From positions 1 to 64,000 of the forward strand of contig NZ_JACIBK010000012.1 in the NCBI RefSeq assembly GCF_014195325.1: 64,000 nt of DNA. Direction: 5' to 3'. Source of the DNA: Rhizobium sp. BK650. GTDB taxonomy: Bacteria; Pseudomonadota; Alphaproteobacteria; Rhizobiales; Rhizobiaceae. Below the pieces are notes generated by a model. The model worked only from the letters and a program-made list of their open reading frames with translations. It did not search any database and was not told the origin of the DNA. Below are positions 51,192 through 61,687 of the stretch, piece after piece (the first letter of the stretch is position 1; each line of letters begins with the position of its first letter). The translations under genes and the position numbers were made by a program.

Positions 51192-51222
51192 CTTATGAAC
51201 CTTCCCGCAACTGGAAGGTCAA
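51192..51222 (-). promoter_or_regulatory. CueR-type promoter of copA-cueR
   Basis: On the minus strand TTGACC (-35) is followed by a 19-bp spacer and CATAAG (-10). The spacer and -35 contain the dyad ACCTTCC-N7-GGAAGGT (51199-51219). The long spacer with central dyad is characteristic of MerR-activated copper promoters. Confidence 0.85.
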
Positions 51223-51259
51223 CAGGTTTTTTCAGAGACGTGGATTTTATGTCTTGGCG

Positions 51260-53869
51260 TCAGGCAGGTACGATCAACGCCGCCGGCTGGTCGCCAAGAA
51301 GGGTGCCAAGCGGGAGGCTATTTCCCGACTCCAGCATCTTGCCGGTGAGGAGATCGGCCTTGAGACCACGGAGGCGCAGGGGCACTGATATTGCCGTATC
51401 CTCCCAGAATTCCGGTCCGGCAAAGAGCACGCCGGGATCGAGCCAGCCGAACATCAGCCGCGGGACGACGGTGATTGCAAAGTCATCGTCCTGCGCACGG
51501 GCAAAGGCGACGACGTGGTCACGCCTCGTGCCGCTGACGGTAAGTGGCAGGTAAGCTCCGTGCGCAAACAGTCCGTCGTGCTGCCGGCGAAGCGTCAGGC
51601 CGATCTGAATGATGCGCTGTTTCAGCGCCTCGGCTTGCAGCCAGGCGATCGGACCGCCATCGGCAAGCCAGCCGACGAGCCTGTCGAAATCCGGCGCGCG
51701 GCGATTATCGGGATCGACGAAGTTGAAATCGAAGCCTTCAGCGCCCTGATAGATGTCGGGAATGCCGGGTGCCGTCAGCTTGATTAGCGTCTGCGACAGA
51801 CTGTTGACATATCCAGCCTCGATGAAGGGCTGCGTCACGCGGGCGAAATCTTCGAGAAAGGCGTCATTGTCTGGCGACAGGAGCGCTGCGGCATAAGACC
51901 GGACGGCCTCTTCATAGTCGCTATCGGGCGCTGTCCAGTCGGTGCGCAGCTTCGCCTCGCGGACGGCTTTTTCGGCATAGGCGGTGAAACGGTCGCGCAA
52001 GCGGTCAGCATGGCGCCGGTCGAAATCCTCCGGCCAGGCGCCGGCAAGCGCCTGGTAGAGCATCCATTCGAGATTGAGTTCAGGTGCCGTCCCGTCCGAG
52101 AGCTCCTTGCGGTAGCCAGCATTCAGCCTGCACCAGTGCTCGACTGCGGTGGCAAAGACATCGGCGCCCTCGCTCAAAGCATAAAGCCTTGCGCGCGCAT
52201 CCTCGCCGCGCTTGGTATCATGGGTCGATGTTGCCGAAAGGCCAAAGGGCTGCGATCGTTGACGGTCCCTCATCGCGGCGTGAAACGCATCGACCCCGCC
52301 TGGCGCATGATCGGGCTCGCCGCCGACCTCGTTCGTCGCAAGCAGCCGGTTATAGCGGTAAAAGAGCGTATCCTCCATCGCCTTTGCCATGACAGGCCCG
52401 GAGAGCTGCTGAAAGCGCATTCGGAATTCGCGCGCGGGCTTACCGTCAACGTGGCCTTCGAGTAGCGCAGCGATACGTTCGAGCGTGCCGGCATCATTCA
52501 CATGTGCGCCGGCCGAGGCGACGGCCGTCTCCAGCAGCGTTCTATCCCGGGCGTCGAGCGGCCCATCCACACCGTAAGTCCGGTAGACGGGAAAGGCGAT
52601 CAGTAATTCTCGGATCACGTCCGCGATATTCTCGCCGGCGAACTCCGGGAAGATGCCCTTTGCTAACAGCGTCAGGCGCGCCGTCTCGCCCGCGAAATTG
52701 CGCTCGACCATCAATTTCTTCGCCGTGCGCCGCCCTTCCTCGAAATCTCCGTTCCCGTCTGCCAGATGACGGTAGGCCGTATCCAGTGCCTGCTGGCCGC
52801 TGCCTTCGACGAAAAGTCCGCTCAAGGCGGCAATGAATTCATAGCCCGTCGTTCCCTCTACCGGCCAGCTCGCGGGCAATTTCTCACCTGCGGCGAGGAT
52901 CTTCTCGACGACGATATAGGTGTCGGTACCGACGGCCCCCCGCAGCCGCTGCAGATAGGCTGCAGGTTCGGCGAGCCCATCGATATGGTCGAGGCGCAGG
53001 CCTTGCACCTGGCCCTTTCGCACCAGATCGAGCACCAGTGCGTGGCTCGCCTCGAAAACCCTAGGATCCTCGACCCTGAGGCCGACCAACCCCGTCACCT
53101 CGAAGAAGCGACGGTAGCTCAGATGGCGGGCGGCCTCCTGCCAGGGTAGGAGCTGCCAGTGCTGCGCCTCGTGCAGCTCTTGCATGAATTGATGGTCCTG
53201 TGAAAGTGCCACCAGTCGCTCCTTCAGGCGAGCGAGATCACCGGCTTCGAAGATCAGGTCGCGAAAACCGCGATGCAGATCACCACCATCGGAAGCGTCC
53301 GCAAGTTCGCTCATGCCACTCAGGATCGGATCATCCAGCTGCTGCGCCAGCAGGCCGTAGCTTTGCGTGCTGAGCGGCAGAAGGGTATCGTAATAACCGA
53401 TGGCGAGATTACCCTGCGCCTCATCGATCTCGATCTTCAGCTCACCATCGGCCAGGCACTCGTCGAAGCTTTTGCCGAGCTGCGGCAGGGTCAGCCGTTC
53501 ACTCCAGTCGATATCGAAATAGTGCGCGAAGGGGCTTTGCTTTCCGAATTCGAGTACGCTTCGCCACCAGGCATTTTCGGTGGACGCCGCCATGTGGTTC
53601 GGCACGATGTCGAGGATCAGCCCCATGCCGGCCTCCGACAATGCCGTTGTCAGCCGGTCGAAGCCGGCCCTGCCGCCAAGCGCCGGATCGATCTCATTGG
53701 CATCGACGACGTCATAGCCATGCGTCGAACCTGTCGTCGCCGAAAAGATTGGTGAGGCATAGAGATGGCTGATACCGAGCGACGTCAGGTAGGGGACGAG
53801 CGCGCAGGCGCGATCGAAAGTCATGCCGTTGCGGAACTGAATCCGGTAGGTGGCGGAGGGGAGCGTCAT
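51260..53869 (-). CDS. treY: Maltooligosyl trehalose synthase (TreY)
   Basis: An 869-aa GH13 enzyme that converts the reducing end of maltooligosaccharides to a trehalosyl unit. MTLPSATYRIQFRNGMTFDR, LYASPIFSATTGSTHGYDV, ILDIVPNHMAASTENAWW, LDHIDGLAEPAAYLQRL, ILAAGEKLPASWPVEGTTGY and a late GIPDIYQGAEGFDFNFVDPD are the TreY signatures. Usual partners (treX, treZ) are not in the window, so they must lie elsewhere. The ATG at 53869 matches the family N-terminus; a 53914 start adds 15 basic residues. It follows pbpC by 60 bases. Confidence 0.9.
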   Translation of the reverse strand: MTLPSATYRIQFRNGMTFDRACALVPYLTSLGISHLYASPIFSATTGSTHGYDVVDANEIDPALGGRAGFDRLTTALSEAGMGLILDIVPNHMAASTENAWWRSVLEFGKQSPFAHYFDIDWSERLTLPQLGKSFDECLADGELKIEIDEAQGNLAIGYYDTLLPLSTQSYGLLAQQLDDPILSGMSELADASDGGDLHRGFRDLIFEAGDLARLKERLVALSQDHQFMQELHEAQHWQLLPWQEAARHLSYRRFFEVTGLVGLRVEDPRVFEASHALVLDLVRKGQVQGLRLDHIDGLAEPAAYLQRLRGAVGTDTYIVVEKILAAGEKLPASWPVEGTTGYEFIAALSGLFVEGSGQQALDTAYRHLADGNGDFEEGRRTAKKLMVERNFAGETARLTLLAKGIFPEFAGENIADVIRELLIAFPVYRTYGVDGPLDARDRTLLETAVASAGAHVNDAGTLERIAALLEGHVDGKPAREFRMRFQQLSGPVMAKAMEDTLFYRYNRLLATNEVGGEPDHAPGGVDAFHAAMRDRQRSQPFGLSATSTHDTKRGEDARARLYALSEGADVFATAVEHWCRLNAGYRKELSDGTAPELNLEWMLYQALAGAWPEDFDRRHADRLRDRFTAYAEKAVREAKLRTDWTAPDSDYEEAVRSYAAALLSPDNDAFLEDFARVTQPFIEAGYVNSLSQTLIKLTAPGIPDIYQGAEGFDFNFVDPDNRRAPDFDRLVGWLADGGPIAWLQAEALKQRIIQIGLTLRRQHDGLFAHGAYLPLTVSGTRRDHVVAFARAQDDDFAITVVPRLMFGWLDPGVLFAGPEFWEDTAISVPLRLRGLKADLLTGKMLESGNSLPLGTLLGDQPAALIVPA

Positions 53870-53929
53870 GGGGCCTTTTTGCCGTTTCGGAGGGGTACCT
53901 TCAAACGGTTGCAAAAGGCCTTTGTTCCC

Positions 53930-56011
53930 TCAGTCGATGAAGACGCCCACACTTGCGGCACGCCCCATGGAATCGATCACCGTCAGCTTGGAATAGCCGC
54001 CGCCGTCGGGCATCCAGGTCTGCGTTCGCCGGCGTGAAAGGTCCGGCAAAGGCTTGCCATTGGCAAGCCAGCGGAAGGGAGCGCGGCCGCCCTGCAGCTT
54101 CAGCATCAGCGGCGAAAGGTCTCCTTCCTTGGCGCCAAGATCGACATGGGCGCCCTCGGGAGGATAGACGATCTGCGGCGCCGCCTCCCGGCCGGAGGCG
54201 GCAAGCAGGCCGCTGGCATTCAGGGCAAAACGCCGCTGGCTGATCGGTAGCTCCGTCTGGGCAATGCGCACCGCGCCTGCCGGCGGACGGGGCAGGGGTG
54301 TCGTGGCGATGCCGGACTTGGCCAAAGCCTCAAAAAGAATTGGGGCAGCGGTGCCGTAGCCCGTCAATCCCGGTACGGCGCTGTTGTCGGGCCGTCCGAC
54401 CCACACACCAAGCACATAGCGTCCGTCATAACCGACCGACCAGGCATCGCGATAGCCGTAGCTCGTACCGGTCTTGTAGGCGATACCGCGCTGGGGCGCG
54501 CCTGCCGGGGGGATGACGCCCGAGAGTATGTCAGCGACATTCCAGACGGCAACCGGCTCCAGCAGCGGCTCGCCGTCGATCTTGCCCGGCATATTCGTGA
54601 CACCATCGCCGATCCTGACCGGCTGGCCGCGATTGGCAAGTGCGGTATAGAGCTGCACGAGATCTTTGAGCGTAATGCCGACGCCGCCAAGGCCGATCGC
54701 CAGGCCCGGTGTCTCGTTCTCCGGCAAGGTGGGGCGAACATCGGCGCGGCGGAAACGTACCATCAGCCGTGAGGGACCGACGGCATCGAGCAATTTGACC
54801 GCCGGTACGTTGAGGGAGAGCTGCAGGGCTTCGCGGACGGTCACGTCACCCTGATAGCTCATGTCGAAATTGCGCGGCCGATAGCCGAAGAAATCGGCCG
54901 GCCGGTCCTCGATGATCGTTTCCTGGCTGATGAGCCCCTGCTCGAAGGCGAGGCCGTAGATGAACGGCTTCAAGGTGGAGCCGGGCGACCGGCTGATGCG
55001 GGTCATGTCGATCCAGCCGGAGCGGCTGGCATCGAAATAATCGGCCGATCCGACTTCCCCGACGATCTCGCCACTCTCAGCATCCGCCATCACCATGGCG
55101 AGCGAAAGCTTCGGTCCGAGCTTCATCGTTGCCCCACGCGCGACGGACTCAAGGCCGGTCTGGACCTGCTTCTTCAGCGTCGTCTGGTGCTGAATGGCCT
55201 TCGGGTCCTTGCGCAATGCAGCTTCCGCAACATGGGCAGCAAGCGCCGGAAGCTGCAGACGACGGGCGGGAATGGCGACACCCTCGGCGCGCTCGGCCTC
55301 GCCATCACCCACGACCTCGGCCACCGCGATACGGTCGAGCACGCGTTTGCGCGCCGCTTCGGCAGCCTTCAGATTGCGGTCCGGCCGGCGCTTTTCGGGC
55401 AATTGCGGCAGCGCGACCAGAAGGGCTGCTTCCGCCACCGTTAGCCGCTTCGGCTCCTTGCCGAAATAGGCAAGGCTTGCGGCCCGTACTCCCTCAAGAT
55501 TGCCGCCATAGGGCGCGTGGGTGAGATAGAGATCGAGGATCTGCTCTTTTGAAAGCCGCCGTTCGATTTGTACGGCACGGGCGATCTGCAGGAGTTTTGC
55601 CGAAAAGGACCGGCTCTCGCGCGGCTCGATCAGCCTTGCCACCTGCATGGACAGCGTCGAAGCGCCGGAAACGATGCGGCCATTGCTGACGAACTGCAGT
55701 GCTGCGCGCCCGAGCGCCCAGACATCGATGCCATGATGGTCATAGAAACGCTGATCCTCATAGGCGACCAGCATGCGGATGAATTGCGGGTCGACGTTGG
55801 AAACGTTCGTTTTCAGCCGCCAGCGTCCTTCCGGCGTTGCGAAGGCGCGCAACAATTGCCCGTCAGCATCAAGCACTTCCGGCGAGACGATCTCTGCCAT
55901 CTGAAGGGGCGGCGCAAAGGCCTGGTCGGCGGCATCGAGCGCAAAGAGAGCTGCGCCGGCAATCAAAATGCCGGCCGCAGTCCCGATCGCAAATTTCTGC
56001 CACCGCCTCAT
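53930..56011 (-). CDS. pbpC: Penicillin-binding protein 1C (PbpC)
   Basis: A 693-aa bifunctional cell-wall enzyme. After an N-terminal anchor (FAIGTAAGILIAGAALFALD), the GT51 glycosyltransferase domain has VAYEDQRFYDHHGIDVWALG and STLSMQVARLIEPRESRSFS. The transpeptidase domain has SRSPGSTLKPFIYGL (SxxK near residue 340), LQLSLNVPAVKLLD (SxN) and KTGTSYGYRDAWSV (KTG near 512), and a C-terminal biPBP domain. PbpC cooperates with alpha-2-macroglobulin in many Proteobacteria. The start overlaps the upstream macroglobulin stop by ATGA. Confidence 0.92.
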   Translation of the reverse strand: MRRWQKFAIGTAAGILIAGAALFALDAADQAFAPPLQMAEIVSPEVLDADGQLLRAFATPEGRWRLKTNVSNVDPQFIRMLVAYEDQRFYDHHGIDVWALGRAALQFVSNGRIVSGASTLSMQVARLIEPRESRSFSAKLLQIARAVQIERRLSKEQILDLYLTHAPYGGNLEGVRAASLAYFGKEPKRLTVAEAALLVALPQLPEKRRPDRNLKAAEAARKRVLDRIAVAEVVGDGEAERAEGVAIPARRLQLPALAAHVAEAALRKDPKAIQHQTTLKKQVQTGLESVARGATMKLGPKLSLAMVMADAESGEIVGEVGSADYFDASRSGWIDMTRISRSPGSTLKPFIYGLAFEQGLISQETIIEDRPADFFGYRPRNFDMSYQGDVTVREALQLSLNVPAVKLLDAVGPSRLMVRFRRADVRPTLPENETPGLAIGLGGVGITLKDLVQLYTALANRGQPVRIGDGVTNMPGKIDGEPLLEPVAVWNVADILSGVIPPAGAPQRGIAYKTGTSYGYRDAWSVGYDGRYVLGVWVGRPDNSAVPGLTGYGTAAPILFEALAKSGIATTPLPRPPAGAVRIAQTELPISQRRFALNASGLLAASGREAAPQIVYPPEGAHVDLGAKEGDLSPLMLKLQGGRAPFRWLANGKPLPDLSRRRTQTWMPDGGGYSKLTVIDSMGRAASVGVFID

Positions 56012-59000
56012 TGTTGAGCCGCAACGACCTCCATCTTGCCGGTCGCCGTGCGCGCAGACAGGTCGGGGCGGTACATGTCCTCGACCGTTGCTGCCGGATG
56101 ATCGTAGACGCCAGGGGTGACGGCGCGCACCACATAGGCGACGTTGAAATCGCGCGCCGAACTCTCATCACGGTTGAAGGCTGCAACGAAGCGGTCGTAG
56201 CGGAACTCCGTATGGGCAGCCGACATTTCGCCGAGCCAGTCGAAGTTTGTCATCTGGGCACTGTCGACCAGGTTCGGATTGTCGATCTCGAAGCCGGCCG
56301 GCAGCAGGTCGGTAACAACGATGCGTGAGGCCCAGTCGTTCTGCTCGGTGACATGCAGAACAACGACATAGCGTTCGTTCTGCTGCGCCTCGCTGACACT
56401 GGCTTCCTCGCCATCGAGCGTGTAGTAGCTCCGCTCGATGGTAAAGCCATTGCCGCCGGCGGCAAGCGGCTTGACCGGCGCGGCGACGGTCGTAACGACG
56501 GCGGAGACCGTGTCGCCGGTAGCACTCGTCAACGTCAGCGGATGATCGATTAGCGCGTCGCCTGTCATCTTCGCCATATAGGCGCCGGTCCGCTCGGCAC
56601 CGTTGACATTGACGTTCAGGTCGTCGTCGCCGTTCTGCAGGGCACGCGCCGCCAAGAGCATCCATGCCTGCTCCTGGGTGCTGGTATATTTATTGCGGTC
56701 CCATTCGCGCGCCACAGCCTTGGCGAGGTCGGGAATGACGGGCGGGACCGGTCGGCTTTCGGCCGCAAGCGCCAGGATCGCCGCGCCATCGCGCAACACC
56801 GAGCCGTAATCGGTGCGCGAGAAGTTCACGCGGGTCACCATCGACTGCTGCGACATCTGCAGCGCATCGACGAAGATGTTCTTCGAACGGGCTGCATCAC
56901 CATAGAGCGCGAGCGCTGCAGCGATATGTGCCTTGGCGAGCGGTGTCGGGAAGTCGTTGATCATCGTGTCGGCATAGTAGCGCAGGTCGCTGACGGCAGC
57001 CTTCTTGTTGCGGGCGAGAACATAGAGGGCATAGGCGATCTCATCGCCCTTGCCCTTGACGTCCGTCGTGTAGGAGAGCGAATTTTGGAGATTTTCGAGC
57101 GCCTGCACCAGCGCCCGATCCGGGACGTCATATTTCTGCTCGCGCGCCCGCGTTAGGAAGTCGGTGACGTAGGAATCGAGCCAGAGGTCGCCGGAATCCG
57201 GGCCCCACAGGCCGAAGCTTCCCGCATAGGCCTGGTAGGAAAGCACGCGGTAGATCGCGTCCTGCACACGCTTGTGGATGTCGTCATCCGTCTCATCCAT
57301 ACCGGCCTGCTTGGCGACTTCAGCCAGATAAAGCAGTGGCAGCGCACGGCTCGTCGTCTGTTCGGCGCAGCCGAAGGGGTAGCGATCAAGCGTCATCAGC
57401 AGTGCCGGAACGTCGAAGGCTGCCGAGCGTGTGACATTGACGGCAACCGACGCTCCGGGAAGGACGCTGTCTGCCAGGAGGTTCTTGTCGATCGTCAGGC
57501 TCTTGCCGGGTTTGAGCGCAATGACGCGCCGCACGGTGACCGGCAGCGACGATGGCCTGACCGGTACATCGACCACCTGGTCGAGAGACAGGCCGGAAGT
57601 ATTGGATAGATTGATCGCCACGCTGCCGTCGCCCGGCTCGCCACCGACGAGGGTCAGCGTCAGGTCGGACTTGCCACCGGCTGCAAGCTTCAGGGTCCGT
57701 TCGGCGGGCCCGTCGATCGTGAGTGCCTTGTTGCCGCTGAGCGTCAGCTTGTAGTCGCCGGCCGGCGCATCGGTATTGGCGATGTCGAGCCTCAGATTGG
57801 CCTTGTCCCCGGGGGCAAGGAACTTCGGCAGGCTTGCGGTCACCACGACTGGATCTCGGATGACGACGTCCCTGGCGCTATGGCCGACGCCGGTCTTTGT
57901 CCAGGCGAGAGCCATGACGCGGGCCGTACCGTTGAATTGCGGAACGTCGAAGCTCACCTTCGCCTTGCCCTCGGCATCGAGCTTGACCGGGCCGGCGAAG
58001 AAGGCGACGAGCTTTTGCGTCGGTGGGCTTGCCTGCAGGGCGATTGCGCCGCCGTCGCCGCCAGTGCGCAGCTTGCCGGTTGCACCGAGCGAACCGTCGA
58101 TCAGCCGCCCGTAGAGGTCGCGGATTTCGAGGCCGAGCTGGTGTTGCCCGAAATACCAGTCCTCCGGGTTCGGCGGCTCGTAACGGGTCAGGTTGAGGAT
58201 GCCGACATCGACGGCGGCAACCGTGACATAGGCCTCTTCGTTCGCTCCGGCGCCGGTAACCTCGAGGCCGATATCGAGCGGCCCGCGCGGCAGCATCTTT
58301 TCCGGCGTATCGATCTTGACCTGCAGCGCGCGCTCGGCCGGATCGACTTTCAGCCATTTGATGCCGATCGAACGCGCCGGCATATGGGTGTCGAGGGAAT
58401 CACCCGGACGGAAGAGGGTGGCTGTCACATAGGCGCCTGCCCCCCAGTCGGCAGTAATGGGAATATCGACCTCGCCGCCGGTCTCACCCATCGCAGCATT
58501 TTGCACGGCAATCAGTGTTTCCGTGCCGGCCGTAATCATCAGTTCGCCGCCATAACGCGACGTCACCTTCAGCTTGGCCGTCTCACCGACATGATAGCTG
58601 TCCTTGTCGAGAGCGATCTCAAGGCCGTCCGGCGTTTCCGTCGAGGTCGAGGCGACGAACCAGCCGGCATCGAATTCGACGCTGGAGGTCGGACCATCGG
58701 CATCAGGGCTTTCCACCTCAAGTCGGTAGCGGCCCCACTCGACCGGTGCCTGGATCTTGCCGCCGTTGGCAGCCGTCGCATCCACCGAACCCGAAGCAAT
58801 TTCTTCCGGCGTGTAGGTCGGCTCGTATTTCCATGCCGTTCCCTCGCGATACCACTGATAGTCGCGGCGCAGCTTGTAGAACTTCCACCGCAGGCCTTTC
58901 ATCTCCTGCTTCTGGCCTTGGGAGTCGAGGCCTATCACCGTGAAATTCGCGAGCGCATTTTCCGGCAGATCGCCGTCGAATTCCGGCTTGATGCCGATCG

Positions 59001-61488
59001 CCGCCTCATCCGTCTTGACCGGAATCTCCAGCGAGCGCTCGATGGCGCGGCCGCCCGGCTCCTGCATGCGCAGATAGACGGTGGCATTCAAAAGCTGGGT
59101 CGTTGCTGGCAGTTCACCGATCGTCAGATCGGTCGAAGCCTCGCCGTTCTCGTCGAGCTCCGGCAGCCCGTCGATCGGCTGGCGCGAATCCTCGCTCGCC
59201 TCTTCATCAACGAGGCCGAACTGATAGCCTGGGTAGGCGGCACTCGTCCGCGTCGGCTTGACGACGACATCACCCTCGATGGCGAGGCCGGCAGCAGGCG
59301 CGCCATAGAGATATTTGCCCGAGATGGTGATCGTTGCCGGCGTATCCGTGCCGATCTCCTTGGAGCTGGTCTTGATCTCCATGTCGGTGCGATCCGGCAC
59401 GAAGTCGTCGACGAGGAACGTCTTGGTGGCGATCGGCGAACCTTTCGGATCCGTATAGACATTCATCGTCCAGGTACCGCGCATGGTGGTTTCCTGCGTC
59501 TGCAAGTCCACCTGATAACCGCCGAGATTGCTCGTCTGGCTGACGATGCGCCGGTCTTCGACGCCATCGGGGCGCGAGAAGATGAAGGTAAGCGGCAGGT
59601 TCTCGATCGCCTTGCCATCGGTATCGCGGGCAAGGGCTGCGGCGTGCACCGTCTCGCCGGCGCGGTAGATGCCGCGCTCGGTCCAGGGCAGGACATCGAT
59701 GGCGCCGGGCGCAGCTCGGCCAGTGACACCGCGGTCAGAAAGATCAAAACCCGCCCGTGTCATGTCGAGGAAGACATAGTCGGACGTGCCGTTCTTGGCG
59801 GTGATGACGGCGGGAGTGAGCGCTGCCGTGCCCCGGATCAGACCAGCGGTAAAGGTGGCGCGGCCGTCCCGGTCGGTCGTCGCCGTGCCGAGCACCTCAT
59901 TGTTCTTGGCAAGCAGCTGCAACTCGACGCCGGCCATGGGCTTGGCGGAAGCGAGCGAGCGGGCAAAGACGTTCAGTCCGTCGGTGCCGGCATAGGTGGA
60001 AATACCGATATCGGAAACGAGGAACCATTCGGTCGCCTGCGAATCCCAGTCCTGCACCGGTCCGGTCGCCGGGGTTGCCACCATCACATAGATGCCGGGC
60101 TTGCGCTCGGGCAGCGCTTCGTCGACCGGGAAGGAGGTCACGACGTCCTTGTTGAGCTCGTTGGCGATGTCGATCGAGCCTTGCCAGACCAGTTCGCCGC
60201 TCTGATCCTCGATGTTCTGGGCGCTGTAGCTATCAAGCTGCGTCAGGAACTGCGAACCGGTCAGGAGTGGCGCAATACCGCGATCGCCGATCCGGTAGAG
60301 CTTCAGATTGGCCGAGGCCATATTGACGGTCACGATCGGGATGCCGCGGCGCGCCGTCGACGGCAGCACGAAACTGTCGCCGGTGAAGCGGACCATCTGG
60401 CTACGGTCTTTGATATAGACATCGATCGTCACAGGCGCTTCCAGAACCTCGTCGACGGAGGAAGGCAGGCCGGTGCGGAAGCCGATCTTATAGGTCTCGC
60501 CGTGGGTGAGGCCTTCGACGCAGATCTGCTTGTCCTTGGCTTCCAGTGCCTTCGGTGCTTCACCGTTCAGCGTCACGAACGGCGCGTAATCGACCGTCTT
60601 GACCAACGCTTCGGAGAAGGTGACGCAGGCGCGCGGTGTGGCGCTATCGGCATCGACGGTATGCTCGGTAATGCGGAAGCCCTGCGTCGCCTTAAGCTGC
60701 AGGTAATCGGCCTGGACATCCTTGGCGCTGACGAGCGCCAGGCTTGCCTTGTAAGCGTTGAGCGCCTCGCGATAGTTGGCATTCTTTTCCAAAGCCTTGG
60801 CAAGTACCGCGAGCGCATCGGCGCGCTTATTGGTCGTACGCGTGAGCTGATAGCCGTTTAGCGCATCGATGACCGCCTGGCCGAAAACGTCGCTGTCGGG
60901 TGCGCCGAGCGAGGTGGCAGCACGGGCCGTTTCGATCCAGAGATCGCCGTCGTCAGGCGTAATCGACAGAGCGCCATGGAAGGCCTTCAGCGCGTCGGCA
61001 AGATTGCCGCCGGTCAGATCAAGACGCGCACCGGCCGTCAGGCTATCAACGCCCTGACCCTGCTGGTCGTCGGCAAGTGAGAGGTCATTGCGAAAATCGC
61101 GGGCCTGCTGGACGAGATCGTTGGACAGGAAAGGCAGGCGAGGGGCGGCACCGATATCCGGCTCTTTTGGCGTGGCGGCAGCGGTCGTTTCAACGATCCG
61201 GCCGGCAATCGCGCCGGGGGCAGCGTTCATCGTCTTGAAATCGGACTTCAGGAAGCACCATTTCACCTTGGGATTATAGGTGAAGGCCTTGCAGCTCTTG
61301 TCGCCGATGCAGGCAGCCTTGCACTGGTCGAGCGACAGGTTCTGCTCGGTGCGCAGGTCGAAGCCGAAATAATCGGCATCCTTGACGGTCACGATATCGC
61401 GCTTGGCATCGGCGGCAAAAGCCGGCAGGCCCGAGAAAATGATAGATGAGACGGTGACGAAAATAGCGAAGAACGAGCGCACAGACAT
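56008..61488 (-). CDS. Bacterial alpha-2-macroglobulin (YfhM-like) with N-terminal PAN domain
   Basis: An 1826-aa secreted protease trap. It has a signal peptide (MSVRSFFAIFVTVSSIIFSG), a PAN-like Cys motif (QCKAACIGDKSCKAFTYNPK then WCFLKSDF), a TPR-like segment (LKAFHGALSITPDDGDLWIE), then the macroglobulin MG domains. The thioester site is YPFGCAEQTTSRALPLLYL at about residue 1374 (C-x-E-Q), next to the helical TED fold. This bait-and-trap protein inhibits proteases and protects PbpC-made or repaired peptidoglycan. The PAN module is an addition relative to the E. coli YfhM layout as I know it. It forms an operon with pbpC. Confidence 0.9.
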   Translation of the reverse strand: MSVRSFFAIFVTVSSIIFSGLPAFAADAKRDIVTVKDADYFGFDLRTEQNLSLDQCKAACIGDKSCKAFTYNPKVKWCFLKSDFKTMNAAPGAIAGRIVETTAAATPKEPDIGAAPRLPFLSNDLVQQARDFRNDLSLADDQQGQGVDSLTAGARLDLTGGNLADALKAFHGALSITPDDGDLWIETARAATSLGAPDSDVFGQAVIDALNGYQLTRTTNKRADALAVLAKALEKNANYREALNAYKASLALVSAKDVQADYLQLKATQGFRITEHTVDADSATPRACVTFSEALVKTVDYAPFVTLNGEAPKALEAKDKQICVEGLTHGETYKIGFRTGLPSSVDEVLEAPVTIDVYIKDRSQMVRFTGDSFVLPSTARRGIPIVTVNMASANLKLYRIGDRGIAPLLTGSQFLTQLDSYSAQNIEDQSGELVWQGSIDIANELNKDVVTSFPVDEALPERKPGIYVMVATPATGPVQDWDSQATEWFLVSDIGISTYAGTDGLNVFARSLASAKPMAGVELQLLAKNNEVLGTATTDRDGRATFTAGLIRGTAALTPAVITAKNGTSDYVFLDMTRAGFDLSDRGVTGRAAPGAIDVLPWTERGIYRAGETVHAAALARDTDGKAIENLPLTFIFSRPDGVEDRRIVSQTSNLGGYQVDLQTQETTMRGTWTMNVYTDPKGSPIATKTFLVDDFVPDRTDMEIKTSSKEIGTDTPATITISGKYLYGAPAAGLAIEGDVVVKPTRTSAAYPGYQFGLVDEEASEDSRQPIDGLPELDENGEASTDLTIGELPATTQLLNATVYLRMQEPGGRAIERSLEIPVKTDEAAIGIKPEFDGDLPENALANFTVIGLDSQGQKQEMKGLRWKFYKLRRDYQWYREGTAWKYEPTYTPEEIASGSVDATAANGGKIQAPVEWGRYRLEVESPDADGPTSSVEFDAGWFVASTSTETPDGLEIALDKDSYHVGETAKLKVTSRYGGELMITAGTETLIAVQNAAMGETGGEVDIPITADWGAGAYVTATLFRPGDSLDTHMPARSIGIKWLKVDPAERALQVKIDTPEKMLPRGPLDIGLEVTGAGANEEAYVTVAAVDVGILNLTRYEPPNPEDWYFGQHQLGLEIRDLYGRLIDGSLGATGKLRTGGDGGAIALQASPPTQKLVAFFAGPVKLDAEGKAKVSFDVPQFNGTARVMALAWTKTGVGHSARDVVIRDPVVVTASLPKFLAPGDKANLRLDIANTDAPAGDYKLTLSGNKALTIDGPAERTLKLAAGGKSDLTLTLVGGEPGDGSVAINLSNTSGLSLDQVVDVPVRPSSLPVTVRRVIALKPGKSLTIDKNLLADSVLPGASVAVNVTRSAAFDVPALLMTLDRYPFGCAEQTTSRALPLLYLAEVAKQAGMDETDDDIHKRVQDAIYRVLSYQAYAGSFGLWGPDSGDLWLDSYVTDFLTRAREQKYDVPDRALVQALENLQNSLSYTTDVKGKGDEIAYALYVLARNKKAAVSDLRYYADTMINDFPTPLAKAHIAAALALYGDAARSKNIFVDALQMSQQSMVTRVNFSRTDYGSVLRDGAAILALAAESRPVPPVIPDLAKAVAREWDRNKYTSTQEQAWMLLAARALQNGDDDLNVNVNGAERTGAYMAKMTGDALIDHPLTLTSATGDTVSAVVTTVAAPVKPLAAGGNGFTIERSYYTLDGEEASVSEAQQNERYVVVLHVTEQNDWASRIVVTDLLPAGFEIDNPNLVDSAQMTNFDWLGEMSAAHTEFRYDRFVAAFNRDESSARDFNVAYVVRAVTPGVYDHPAATVEDMYRPDLSARTATGKMEVVAAQQ

Positions 61489-61687
61489 TGGTCCCCCCGG
61501 ATGCTGGCTCTGAACCGGCGGCACTCTCCTCACTCCTCAGGAAATTGTCAACTCACCTCGCGGTCTGTCTCAGTTCCGCACATTGGCTTTCGTGCAATCG
61601 TCACATCGGCGTGAGTGAATGGCTTTTGATTTGCGGCTTTTTTGTCGATCAGTCAGGATCTGACACATCGTCTCCGGAGTAGCGTTT

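Noticed and set aside
57880..60861. Plus-strand frame of about 990 codons across the macroglobulin gene
   Set aside because: It is the antisense of an obvious alpha-2-macroglobulin and has no protein-like composition; high GC keeps stops rare.
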